From the NCBI GenBank assembly GCA_037179385.1, contig CM074194.1, positions 2,931,001 through 2,995,000 on the forward strand: a stretch of 64,000 bases of DNA. The letters are read 5' to 3'. Shown here piece after piece: positions 49,981 to 60,109 of this stretch. Source of the DNA: Holothuria scabra (taxonomy: Eukaryota > Echinodermata > Holothuroidea > Aspidochirotida > Holothuriidae). The notes below the pieces were generated by a model, which saw only the letters and a list, made by a program, of their open reading frames with translations, was not told the origin of the DNA and did not search any database. Every line of letters begins with the position of its first letter. Positions within the stretch are counted from its first letter, which is position 1. The position numbers were made by a program, and so were the translations under genes.

Positions 49981-50226
49981 CAGCAGTTAGATGGAGTTTA
50001 CGGCCCAGTTTCCAACCTGTTCAAGTCGAGCCGACCACGGCCTTATTTCCAGTTGTGGCTCACTGGATTATTTTCCCTACTCCATCACTTATGGGGAGCA
50101 AGCATCACACACAATGGCAGGTTTCATCTTTAGAGTCTTTGGCATAACTCCACCTGAGAATAGAACCGGGCCCTGTGCGTGAGAAAGAGATGCTCTTACT
50201 GTTAGACCAAACAGGCGGTCTGGCAG
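49981..50226 (-). mobile_element. tRNA-derived SINE, nearly complete, minus strand
   Basis: Read on the minus strand, the head has TGGTCTAACAGTAAGAG (box A-like, plus 50199-50209) and GGTTCTATTCTC (box B-like, plus 50156-50167), about 42 nt apart. The body follows with ATGCCAAAGACTCTAAAGAT, GATGGAGTAGGGAAAATAAT and a 3' end CCGTAAACTCCATCTAACTG. This is the best preserved copy of the family also seen at 35058, 46560 and 61450. The internal polymerase III boxes are the clearest of the set. Confidence 0.8.
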
Positions 50227-51899
50227 CATTTGAAGGGATGTATTGAGTTGATATTGCTAATCTGGCAAGCACTTGGGGCAACTACCAAATGACAGTTGAC
50301 AATGTGTGGTGTACAAGCATACTAAGGGGCTTTACATACAAAAGTCATTAGTATGTGAAGAAAACACATTAGGGGAAATCTTTTGAAGTAGTTTGACTGT
50401 TTGTGACTGATCAACAGGAGCGCACTCAGTTTATACAGTATTAGCCGTCATGTGTGTTTAGGTATATGCTTGAAAATGTTTCAAAAAATAGCACCATTTT
50501 GCATCTCAGCAATCATATACCATCATAAATTTTGTAAAGGGAGAAGGGGACACCCTCTTACCCTTAAACCCCTCTCCTAGGACAGCAAATGCTCAAACCT
50601 TTACTGGAACTTGTTAGGTACTTTCGCTTTCAATTTGGTAACAAAAAAAATGCAATTCCTGACATTCCAATTACAACATCAACCTTTATATTGAGGCAGC
50701 ACTATTTTGTGTTTATCCATATTCAATAGCAAAAACTTACCCTTGGACCTACTCATGTCAGTCGGGAAAATTGAACAGTCCCCCCTCACGCCTCACAATT
50801 CCTCAGCGCACCAAAGCTTTCATTTAAATACTTATCATTGCTTTAATCTATTATTGCATCACTAATGTCTTGCGCACAGGTAATAACTTTCTGTTTGGGG
50901 TTTTGAAATTGCTACGGTTTGATAGGTTTCTTTGGAAATTTTTTTGTTTAATTACTTTGGAAAAGTGGTTACATATTTTAGTGGCCAAAAAATCCTTTTT
51001 CTACTGATATGGGTTGTATTATCTCTGGAACCATCTTTTGCCATCTCATGAAGACATATTATTTAAATTGTTGTGAAAATGGATTCCAGCTAAGAAATTT
51101 TTTTCTTTTTCCATCAAAACTTTCTCCCATATAAGCTGTAAAGTGTATGAGCCCTGAATAAATAATTTCAATCGTTCTGTACTGGAGGTAATGCCTTGGG
51201 ATATTGTCAAATCCCACAGACATGGCTTTCCAAAAATTTGTACCTCCGCAAACCACGATTTAGCATTTGATCTTCTTCTATAACAGTATCGCTCAAAGAA
51301 ATTCCTCATCTGTGGGGAAATCAGTGAGCTACAGTGATAGATGTTTCACTGTTTATTTGCTCACGGTTTGTTACGTCAAATGTTGGAAAAATGTGTCTCA
51401 TTCAGTGAATTTTTCAGATCAGCATGTCTTTTTTCAGCCCTGTATCAACAATTGTTGATGTTGTTGTTGGTGGAGCATGTCTGAATTCAAGGAGTGAATA
51501 TATGTTAGAGGTTAGTGATGCAACAGTAGGAGCCAACATTTATCTGTAAAACATTGTAACTTTGACATATTTTCAGTCCTTCAAATAAATTTATTTTGAA
51601 GAGCAGTTACCCAAAATTTATCTTGAAGCAACAGATACATTTCTCAGTTTTTCAGCATTATATTTCTCGTCAAAGTACCTTCCGTAATATTCTTAATATA
51701 ACATAATACTGTATGCCATATTCAGGGTTATCCAACCAGTTTTTTCCTCCAAAAATCACAATATTGGAGAAAAATATAGTGACAGGATATTTAACGGCAA
51801 GTCACGAAACAGGACAATCTACTACACAAATTCAAGGTGGGATGACTACACATTCATGATGAAACTTCTTACTTTTTGAAACATTTTACATCCCTGCCT
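50227..51899. other. AT-rich DNA, nothing recognised
   Basis: Only short frames without domains. GAGCAGTTACCC at 51601-51612 resembles a family A end but has no partner. Confidence 0.55.
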
Positions 51900-52195
51900 G
51901 ATTTCACCTAATCGGCTGTGGGAAGAAGTGAAGCACACTAAATAGATACTTGATATAAACAGACTTCTGATTAATTGATTGAGAGTTATAACAGATGTAT
52001 TGAAATAGATGTATAATAGAAGTTACATAATAGTTGGGGCCAGTCAAGTATGTGTTAATTGCTCTCACATAGCATGAACACAATGAAAACAAAGATAGCT
52101 TGGCGGCACAGATCGTGTAACAAACTCAGATACCAGTTACACCCTACACCACCTTTCATCTATTGTTGTGTCTATGATTTATTTTCAAGAGATTA
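51900..52195 (+). repeat. Dispersed repeat family G, copy 1
   Basis: Shares GAAGCAC-(A/G)TAAATAGA-AC, CTGATTAA-TGATTGA, GGCCAGTCAAGTATGTGT and a final CACC-TTT-ATCT-TTG-TGTCT block with 56575-56830, in the same orientation. Both copies lie directly upstream of a TTAA-type MITE. No clear termini. Confidence 0.65.
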
Positions 52196-52213
52196 TGTGT
52201 GACATGTTTTCTC

Positions 52214-52476
52214 TTGAAAGGGCAGGAGCAGTCATCCCAAATTGAAGAAGTGTAGTAAACTGTCCAGTTTCATGATTGGCTGTTGGGAGTCATGTGACAA
52301 TGTTTTTTCTCTTCAGATATAAAATTTACCAGAAATAAGTACTTGGTTTACTTTGAATATGCAATAGTTAAGTCATAAAATGAAATTAAAGATACTTTGA
52401 AGAGAAATAAGATGAAAGTTGAATTATTTAGCTTTTTCTTCAAAATAAGTTTGGGGGGACTGCTCTTTACCTTTAA
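52214..52476. mobile_element. TTAA-type MITE family A, copy 5
   Basis: The left end AAAGGGCAGGAGCAGTCATC and right end GGGGGACTGCTCTTTACC are inverted relatives. The right boundary is TTAA (52473-52476) and the left boundary TTGA, one mutation away. The interior has TTCATGATTGGCTGTTGG and GAGTCATGTGACAATG as in copies 1 and 2. Confidence 0.78.
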
Positions 52477-52739
52477 AACCAAATCAACTTGTCCTAATTG
52501 GTTCTTATTAGTCACTGTGATTTTAACAAATGATACCTCTGCTAAAGCCCTGCAGGGGTAACAAATGATGTTGTTTTCATTCTAAAACTTTCATACATCA
52601 ATTATCATCAAAGAAGCCTTGGCCATATGAGGCAACCTTGACATATTAACAGTAGGTATAGAAAATGAGCAGAAAATTAGGTGAAACTGAAAATTAAAGT
52701 TGATTTCAAAGTGTTTTTGATTTTAGTTGATTACTAATT

Positions 52740-53590
52740 ATGAGCACAATATATCAACAACAACACTAAACCAAAGTAACCAGATAGCTTTTCTTACCAC
52801 AAACCCAGGACAAACAAAATTACAGCCACTCTGGTCCTTTGTAACTCTCATGGCATGCAATGTGTCACAAGCTACACACTTGTTATGACTAAAATCTATA
52901 TCAGCATCTTTCTGGGTGATTGTACCAAATGGCCCTGCTTGTTCCTCCACTGTTGATGGTACCTGTACATCATGTAAGATGATGCAACATCCTGGGGTTA
53001 TCTTCTTCCCTCTTGGCTGCTGTGGGGTCTCCATTGCATCTATCACACACCCAGGATTGACAGAATACACATTGCAGCCATTCTGGTCTTTTGTAACTGT
53101 CATAAAATGTGTGGCAAGCTGCAAACTTGATTTCCCCAAAACCAAATTCCTGGTTTATGTACCAGATGGTCCTGCTTGTTTCTTCACTGTTGATGTTACT
53201 GATGCATCATCTGGGGTAATCCCAGCTTGCTGGGATGATCATCTTCCCTCTTGGCTGCCGTGGGGTCTCATGATGGCCATGGTTTATCTGAAGGAGCTGC
53301 ACCAAACACTCATCCAGTTTCCTCCCAATTTTCTTATTGCTGGGAAGATTTTTTATCACTTCTCTTGGCTTGAAAGGGTGTAAATCTGCTGCTCTAAATG
53401 TAAGTTCTTTCATTCCCCTTGGTGCTACTGCTTTCTTTGGTCCAGGTTCATCTGTAAGGTAAGTTCTGTCATAACAGAAAATCATCTCTGCTTTTGCATT
53501 CCTCAAAACACCTTCATAGTTGAAAGATAATCTTTTTTGTAACATGACATTTGTGCAAGACAAAGAAAGACACACATATCTCAAGAAGTT
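52740..53590 (-). pseudogene. pogo/Tigger-like DDE transposase remnant with internal deletion
   Basis: The minus frame from 53584 reads FNYEGVLRNAKAEMIFCYDR, then TYLTDEPGPKKAVAPRG. This resembles the first-aspartate block of the DDE_1 (CENP-B/pogo/Tigger) transposase family, with D39 in the YDET-like position. At about residue 63 it jumps to AADLHPFKPREVIKNLP, which looks like the family's C-terminal part, so the sequence carrying the other catalytic acids is gone. Beyond residue 110, about 250 bp is present twice in tandem. In a shifted frame it encodes a zinc-binding tail PEWLQCVFCQSWVCDRC (53035-53088). The other copy has a stop and lost cysteines (about 52797-52838). Family match is from motif recognition only. 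Confidence 0.6.
52797..53290. repeat. Tandem duplication of the transposase 3' segment
   Basis: CTTCCCTCTTGGCTGC recurs at 53004 and 53243, GGATTGACA/GGACAAACA with CAGCCA-TCTGGTC at 52803 and 53052, and GGCCCTGCTTGTTCCTCCAC against GGTCCTGCTTGTTTCTTCAC. Offsets are about 240-262 bp because of small indels. Confidence 0.7.
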
Positions 53591-53829
53591 TAAGATGTAG
53601 TACTGGTGAATGATCTTTATTAGACTGAGCAGTCAAAGACACTTAGCATTGTTAATATTGTAAATGTAATAGGGGCTGATGTTACTTCTCCTTAAGGGCC
53701 TCTTACCTGTTTTCCTCTTTGAAAAGGTTGAAGGGTTTCGCAATGGTAGAAAAATCTTTGACAAACTTTGGGTATTAAGTGCCAAGCCCAAGAAACTTTT
53801 CTACTGTAGCATGCCAAGGGGGTGGTGTT
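53591..53829. other. Short unassigned segment
   Basis: No feature recognised between the transposase remnant and the hAT MITE. Confidence 0.5.
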
Positions 53830-53837
53830 TACAGGGG

Positions 53838-54113
53838 CATTGGCATCCGCAGAAAAAAAGTAAGGGGGGGGGGCCAGATTTCTAGGGTAAGGAAAAACCT
53901 CCACGTCACCATGAATTGAAACAAAGCATGTGAAAATTTCAGCCCAAAATGCCTCCCAGATAGCTGAAAATGGCATTTCTAAAGCCTATTTTTTGCATAG
54001 ACACTTGGCAAAAATTTTGTTCGGGTTTTTGCTTTGATTTTTATACGTTTTTTCAAATTTTTGATTTTCTGGGGGGGCACTTGCCCCCTTGCCCATACCT
54101 GCGGACACCCATG
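53838..54113. mobile_element. hAT-type MITE with perfect 8-bp target duplication
   Basis: The ends CATTGGCATCCGCAG and CTGCGGACACCCATG are inverted with 11 of 15 matches. TACAGGGG occurs just outside both ends (53830-53837 and 54114-54121). The 276-bp body carries G-runs on both sides (near 53865 and 54071) and ends with GGGGCACTTGCCCCCTTGCC. No ORF. Confidence 0.88.
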
Positions 54114-54121
54114 TACAGGGG

Positions 54122-54529
54122 ATAGGTCCGTTTGTTGAAGACAGAACTTGCACAAATTTCTCCAGGTTGACTTATTTATTGTGTGTTCAGTTGGATTTCT
54201 GTATCCAACTGCTGGCCAACTCTCCTCTTATCTCAAAAAACTTCCTTTTAAATGATTCTTACTCTCAATTTTCACTCCCCTATTTTCTCATTGGTCACAA
54301 TAAATTTTCCCCTAAGTTACATGATTGGCTTTAACTCTTAAACAGAGGGCATGGCCAAATTCCTGTCAGTTTCTCCCATTCAGTCTATCCCTGGCAGTTG
54401 AAGGAGTCAGATGTCCTCTGCCTTACACTTTTACCCCAAAATATTCTAAGTCCGAGATCTGGTCCATAAATTTGTCATTCTCATTCTAGTCCTTTACTTG
54501 TGCGTCAAGGTCTAATATGTATCTGTGGA
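54122..54529. other. Unassigned DNA
   Basis: Nothing recognised. Confidence 0.5.
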
Positions 54530-54760
54530 TGCGTGTAAGGAAAACGAATGGAAAAAAGATGGTGGTGTCCTCTTCTCGTACGTGTGCTGTGTGTATGCCC
54601 AAGTCTGTGGCACATGTCTGTAAAAGTATGTACTAAAAAGGATGGCAGTTGTCCGTCTTTCGTATGTGGGCTGTGCATGTGGGTAAGTCTCTTGTACTGT
54701 GGAAGTGCGTAAGGAAACAGAAAGTAGTTATCCGTTTCTCATACGTGCATGTGGAAGTCC
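54530..54760 (+). repeat. Degenerate minisatellite, about 90-bp units
   Basis: About two and a half units share GTAAGGAAA, GTTGTCCGTCTTTCGTATGT-like and GTGCATGTGGGTAAGTCT-like segments. The 114-codon frame starting inside it is not conserved by unit and has no domain. Confidence 0.55.
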
Positions 54761-55700
54761 ATCAACTGTTAGTAGCATTTGCAAAGTCTTTTTCCCATGC
54801 CTGCTGTACACAGTTTCTTAGTCTGAGCGGGATGACAATTAAATTGTTTAATACAGAGTTCGACATTGTACACTGCCCCCTCCCGTATCTAACACTCGTG
54901 TTTTTCAAAATTTGCCTGCTAAATTTTGAATTTGTTTCAATTAAACTCAGCGAAACTGATGAACAGCAATTTTACACTCCTATATTAACTTGATGCTAAC
55001 AAAGAGACAGGTACGGCTTAGCATAACTACAGCGGTGCAACTGTCCAATCTATACTAAACATGACTGCGATTTTTCCTTTTTTACATAGCATTTTATTGC
55101 TATGGTGGTTCCAAAATGATTAGATTACAGTTACCAAGGTCGGGCGTAAATGTATGCTCGGTGCCTTCCTTGAATTAATTCTGTCACTTGATAGATAAGC
55201 TACCACATAACAATGCTAGTACTCACTTCAATTGGTGGTAATCCAACTAAAATTAAACGGTTACACAAATCCAAAATCACCAATTTTCATTGTGTCAATT
55301 AACACCTAACATTACAATTAAATGAAGTGTCCTCAAATCCACATGAATGAGTGAAGTGTCCAAACAGACACATTGGTGTGAAATATTTCACCAAATCCAA
55401 TAGAAAAGAACAAAAGGTAAATCTACTAAAATATTAAATGATTCTTGCAGAAAGCAATTCAAAACAGAGGCTTCTGAACCTTCGGTACATCAGTTCAACT
55501 ACACAGAGACAAATATTTGTCGACTTAGTGTCCACAGGTAATCTTCTCAGCAAACATGATGATTTACTTGGAGAGTTGAAAGGAGATTGTTCTGGTCTGG
55601 TTATCGCTACTCCCCCATTGTTAGCGTATAGCTACAATCGGTGTTTTTTTTTATATAAGAATTTGTTGACCCCTTGATGCAATTCTAGTGTCTCCAATTC
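54761..55700. other. AT-rich DNA, nothing recognised
   Basis: Only unsupported frames. Confidence 0.55.
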
Positions 55701-55713
55701 TGAGATTGCCATG

Positions 55714-56345
55714 TCAGCACTGGTAGCCAAATGGTTGCCCCATTTGTATCGACACAGTGAGATCATCGGTCATTGTTCCCCTGCTTACTCTTTCTGGTTG
55801 TTCCAACTCAAACGAGACACAGAGCAGCCCGTCGCTGCACAATACTCGCCATGTCTTCCCATTACAGTTGAAAGTGGCTCCTTCAAACATGGCGATGTAC
55901 AGTAATGTCCTTCTAGGGGATCTTTGCTTTCCGAGGAGGATGAGGTCCTCCTGGCTGGGCGCCCCCAGCTCGTCTTCCTCTCCTCCGCCATCTCCAAGTC
56001 GGATGAGTCTGACGAAACGTCTGGGGTCAATCAGAAGAAGGGGCTGCAACAGATGCTCCTTGGTCAGAGTTATTTTTGTTCTTAAGATCCCTACTTAAGG
56101 ACATGGTGGTCGGTTCAGTCCTCTTCTACTTAGATGACCCATGCATCCTTGACAAATGCTCCTTCAGATATCTTGGTTTGCTGCATCCCTCTTCGGGTGC
56201 ACAAGAACACTTTTCTTTTCCTCTTGCCGTGGAGGCAGCTCATGTGTCTCCTCAACTTGTCCTGTGTCCAGCACCGACTATGAAAGAATTCACAGTCATC
56301 CTCCTTTTTCCCAGATCCCATTTTATTTTATTGCAAATCACGATT
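55714..56345 (-). pseudogene. Decayed or exon-like coding segment with two zinc-finger-like motifs
   Basis: This patch is visibly richer in G and C than its surroundings. On the minus strand, from ATG at 56321, the frame reads CEFFHSRCWTQDKLRRHMSC then LHG, a C-x6-C-x8-H-x4-H pattern. A one-base shift in an A-rich run (plus about 56208-56225) leads to CSCAPEEGCSKPRYLKEHLS then RMHG, with the same C-x8-H-x4-H spacing. Two similar fingers in tandem argue for real former coding. After that stops occur, followed by two overlapping frames (56049-55714 and 56030-55785) rich in Ser, Glu and Arg. It could be a transposon-borne protein or a broken host exon. The family is not recognised. Confidence 0.45.
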
Positions 56346-56574
56346 TTATGGTCAAGCCCAAATAAGAGGGTTAATTTGGTGAGCTAGCATTCATTATTTT
56401 GGACAGCCTAAGAAAATAAGTGTTAGCTGACGCAATTCGAAGTTGGCACTAGTGGGTGCACCTATTTGAGTATATGCTCCGTTACATGAGCACTGTTTCT
56501 GTTCTATTGTGCTCTTTACAGTTTGTCATCATCCCCTCATTTCTGAGTAATGAACTGATAATCTGCTTCATCAC

Positions 56575-56830
56575 CTCAGAGAGGAAATGAAGCACAGTAA
56601 ATAGACACTCAATATAGTCAGGTTTCAAGTCTGATTAACTGATTGACAGTACCAGATATATGATAATACACAACAAGTTATGGAACATGTAGGATTACTA
56701 GTAGGCCAGTCAAGTATGTGTGAACTGCCTTTCAATTGAGAGCACAGATCATGTGACAAATTCATATACAAGTGACACCCCACACTGCCTTTGATCTGCT
56801 GGGGTGTCTTTGTTGCATTCTTAAGAAGCA
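56575..56830 (+). repeat. Dispersed repeat family G, copy 2
   Basis: Aligned with 51900-52195 through TGAAGCACAGTAAATAGACA, CTGATTAACTGATTGACAG, GGCCAGTCAAGTATGTGTGA and GACACCCCACACTGCCTTTG. Copy 2 lacks short stretches of copy 1. Confidence 0.65.
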
Positions 56831-56984
56831 AGGTCAGAGTATTCCCAGCTGAGCACTTAAAATCCAGAATCTATTAGTGAGCTCCTGTTCAGCTTTCTCA
56901 GTGGCAGTTATTCATCACCCCATGCAAACAGCTTGAATTCTCCCAACTTTCTATTCACTTCTGTCTCCTTCCACAACTGTATTA

Positions 56985-57050
56985 TATATTGCCAGCTTGA
57001 CTTGAACCAGTAGGTTGGAAACTGGACTGTTAAACTCTATCTATTAACGA
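56985..57050 (+). mobile_element. 5'-truncated SINE tail with 15-bp target duplication
   Basis: The 66 bp read GCTTGACTTGAACC, GGTTGGAAACTGG and TTAAACTCTATCTA, the 3' end of the SINE family (compare the minus strand of 49981-50060). TCCACAACTGTATTA lies on both sides (56970-56984 and 57051-57065), the kind of direct repeat made by LINE-driven insertion. Confidence 0.75.
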
Positions 57051-57062
57051 TCCACAACTGTA

Positions 57063-57321
57063 TTAACCCTTTACCATTGCTTGGGTCCTTTTGGACCCAT
57101 GCAGAGAGCTCGGCTGTGGCCCATCTTTACTGTTTCACGCGGAGCTCGAAACTGCGAATAGCTACCCGAAAATTCGGCCACAACAATGAGAGAGACAATA
57201 GTTTAACGTCATGGGGTCAATGGCCTATGGAAGCCGATGCGGGGCGGGCTACGTCCGCTTTTCCGCCCACTCCCGAGGCGGGCACATATGCACCGATTGG
57301 AGCACAACGGTAAAGGGTTAA
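57063..57321. mobile_element. piggyBac-like MITE with TTAA duplication
   Basis: TTAA flanks both ends (57063-57066, 57318-57321). Termini are CCCTTTACCATTG and, inverted, CCCTTTACCGTTG. CCC-starting inverted ends with TTAA duplication are the piggyBac signature. The 251-bp body is clearly GC-richer than its surroundings (CGGGGCGGGCTACGTCCGC and similar). It sits exactly in the TTAA overlapping the right-hand SINE target duplication. The 78-codon frame inside is not a gene. Confidence 0.88.
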
Positions 57322-57546
57322 ACCAAAGCATCCTTATCCAGACCCAGTCCTAATTTTTATTGTGTCAGGACACCTGGTGAGCATACAAACCTACAAAGTG
57401 TAATGAAAACACTCTCAGTACATGATGTATATTATGAGCTCCTCAGCATTGTTTTAATTTGATGTCAATCAAAATGATGTTTCAGTTAAGACTTTCTATT
57501 AAGTCCCAGCAAAATTGTAGTATTAGGTGACACATGACTGCCTTTA

Positions 57547-58690
57547 CGAGCAATAATGTTCTAGCCTTGAGTTTTACTGTTGCTTTTCCTGGAGTGCTAC
57601 AAAACACACTCCTTAGGAAATAATTAAGGATTGTGGTAGGTGTGCTATTTTACTGAATTTAAATAGATTTATACGAGCTGCCATTCTTCTTCTAGGCCAG
57701 GTGTGCAAAAAATCACACTCCTCACAATGATTTGAGACAAGTGATGGTGTGTGATCACACTTGCACGCTTCAAAATTCAAGGACTGAATATTGAAGCAGT
57801 TTGTTGTTGTATTGCAATGAGACTGTGGTATTCATTTCATCTATGAATAACCATGTGGCTTTAACCAGGGTTTTTGATGAACAGAGCCACCAGCCTGTTT
57901 ACAAAAGTGATTATCTGTTGCCAGTGTATTGGTAAGGTTCACTAGGGAAAAGGCCTTTTTGAAGGGTTATTTCGGCTAAAATGGAAGCCTTTAGTGACAT
58001 ATAGTGAGGTTAAGGGAAACCGTCAAGTGAGTAGGCTGCATGATAGTTTGAATGAAAATCATATTGGAATGTTTAGAACAATATCCGTTGATATTCTGTG
58101 ATAGGTATAGAGCTGTCTGAAAGTGTACTACAGTACCTTATGTGAGGAAAATAGGACTTTACAGACCAAGATTAGTTATACCCATTACAAGTTAATATGT
58201 ACTGTAGTTGTCAACCTGCAGTATAGCTCCTTCCTACCTCACACATCATTTTGATTGCACAGCACCAGGAACTGCCTAGCAGTCTCAGGCTACACATTTA
58301 ATTTTCCTACCAGAAAAACAAAATGAGAAGAATTGCCTGGAACCAAATTATTTATATTTGATTTGTTACGGTGAAATACTTAGGAAACATTATGGTAAAA
58401 TTTTCATTTGTTTCCTTGTTTGGTTCTTATGGAAGTTGACATGTTTTCTGTACAAAAGAGTGAACTTGAAGCAATTGTTGCATCAAGGATTAACAGTGTC
58501 ACTGTGTTTCTTTTTTCTTTATATTTCATCCTGTTGTTTTGACCTTTAATAGGGATATCATCTTGCCCATTAAGCATAAAGTTCCAAAATTCCATTGCTT
58601 GGGATGCATTCATGGTATCAGCTTATCAAAGATTTGTTGCAGAAAATTAGTATTAAATTCAAAGAAAAAATAACTATTGGCTATCAATGT
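57547..58690. other. AT-rich DNA, nothing recognised
   Basis: No supported gene or repeat. Confidence 0.55.
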
Positions 58691-59290
58691 GAATATGAAC
58701 TGACAAGCCCTATCTCTTCCTTTTCTGAATTGAAGCCATCTGCCATCCAGTCCGGCCCCTTCCCCCAACTCCACCCTCACTGTACACAGTATACTTATTA
58801 CCATTACCATGAACTGACAAGCCCTCTGATTTCTTCCTCTTGTGCCTTGAAGGTCTCTGCCATCCAGTCTCTCCCCTCCCCCCACTCCACCATCCAGCCC
58901 CTTCCCCACTCCACCATCACTGTACACAGCATACTTATTACGATCATTGTGAATATGAACTGACAAGCCCTCTAATTTCTTCCTCTCCTAAATTGAAGCC
59001 AATTGTCATTCAGCCCACCCCCTCCCCCTCATTGTGAATATGAACTGTCAAGCCCTCTAATTTCTTCCACTTCTGCCTTGAAGCTAGATCTGCCATCCAT
59101 CCCCTCCCCCCTCCACCATCTATAACCCTCCCCCCGCCCTCCACCATCCAGCCCCTCAAACCTTCCCACTCCACCATCACTGTACACAACATACTTATTA
59201 CCATCAATGTAAATACAAACTGGCAAGCCCTCTCTCTTCCTCTTCTGCCTTGAAGCTATATCTATGATCAAGTCCTCCACCAGTAACACC
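58690..59290 (+). repeat. C-rich minisatellite, units of 85-175 bp
   Basis: Five units begin at GAACTGACAAGCCCT-like words (58698, 58811, 58957, 59042, 59217). Each continues with TTCTTCCTCT, CCTTGAAG, CTGCCATCCA, C-rich CCACTCCACCATC runs and, in most, CACTGTACACA-CATACTTATTAC. Frames on both strands are by-products. Confidence 0.88.
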
Positions 59291-60109
59291 AAAGGTTGGC
59301 TTAATATTACCAGGCTATGGATATTGTCTGTCACAGTAAATTTAGATTCTGTTTAAGTAAGTCAAGCAGTTTTTTCAAGGAAGATTTAATAGTCCCTTAC
59401 GTCAATAGTAATGCAGCTTAAATATCCATTGAGATGATTTTATTGTAGTAATGGCAACTGTTAAATTTCTTTCAATTTTGTTATTTGGATCTCAATTTAA
59501 TATCCTTTTCATACTTGCATATGGCCATGAAAATGAGTTAACATATATTGATTACCCTTGATAGATCCTGTAACACTGCCCTCCAGTTGACTCAAAGAAT
59601 GAAGAAATAGTTGTCAATGCACCTGCATATTTCTTTTCCTGTTTTAAACAAATGGGTACCAGCATCCACCAAACCCGTTTACCCTTGTGGAATGTGGTAT
59701 GGAAGCGTTGTCTACAACATGTGCTTTGAGCTAGTTCTTAAAGGTAAATGAGAAAATTAGAAAGATATGAACAGAGTAATATCATTCAGTCTAGACTTGC
59801 ATGATTCGTTCGCCCTGTGTGGGCATGGGGTTGTCAAATAAGCCCACAGTTTTTCCCACCTGTCATAAGAGGCAACTAAAGGGAAACCAAATTTGAACTG
59901 GAACCACCATACTGGAAAATAAATTTTAACTTTAAACTTTTTTTGACTTGACCAACAATCCTTTAACTCCCTTGAGGGAAACCCTGAATGTTGCAAATTT
60001 CTTCATGTGCCTGATTGCTGGTTGCAAGGATGTGCGAGGTTTCTTCTGGGATGGTAATGGATGTTTTTGCATCTCCACTGTTTAACTCTGGACCAAAGGC
60101 ATGAGTTGA
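59291..60109. other. Unassigned DNA
   Basis: Contains GTCATAAGAGGCAACTAAAG near 59863. No exon recognised. Confidence 0.5.

Larger units (their letters stand above)
56901..57546. mobile_element. TTAA-type MITE family B, copy 3, carrying two later insertions
   Basis: The left end GGCAGTTATTCATCACCCC and right end GGTGACACATGACTGCCTTT are inverted relatives, as in copies at 31755 and 62487. The family order is interrupted between CCTTCCACAACTGTATTA and CCAAAGCATCCTTATCCAG by a SINE fragment and a second MITE. Removing both restores the spacing of the uninterrupted copies. Confidence 0.8.

Noticed and set aside
50156..50226. Functional tRNA gene on the minus strand
   Set aside because: Box A and box B are diverged, no cloverleaf can be drawn by eye, and a SINE body follows.
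57077..57313. 78-codon frame with GC-rich codons as a possible small gene
   Set aside because: It lies wholly inside the piggyBac-like MITE between its inverted ends.
58610..59334. Overlapping Gly/Glu-rich and Pro/Ser-rich frames on both strands
   Set aside because: Products of the C-rich minisatellite.
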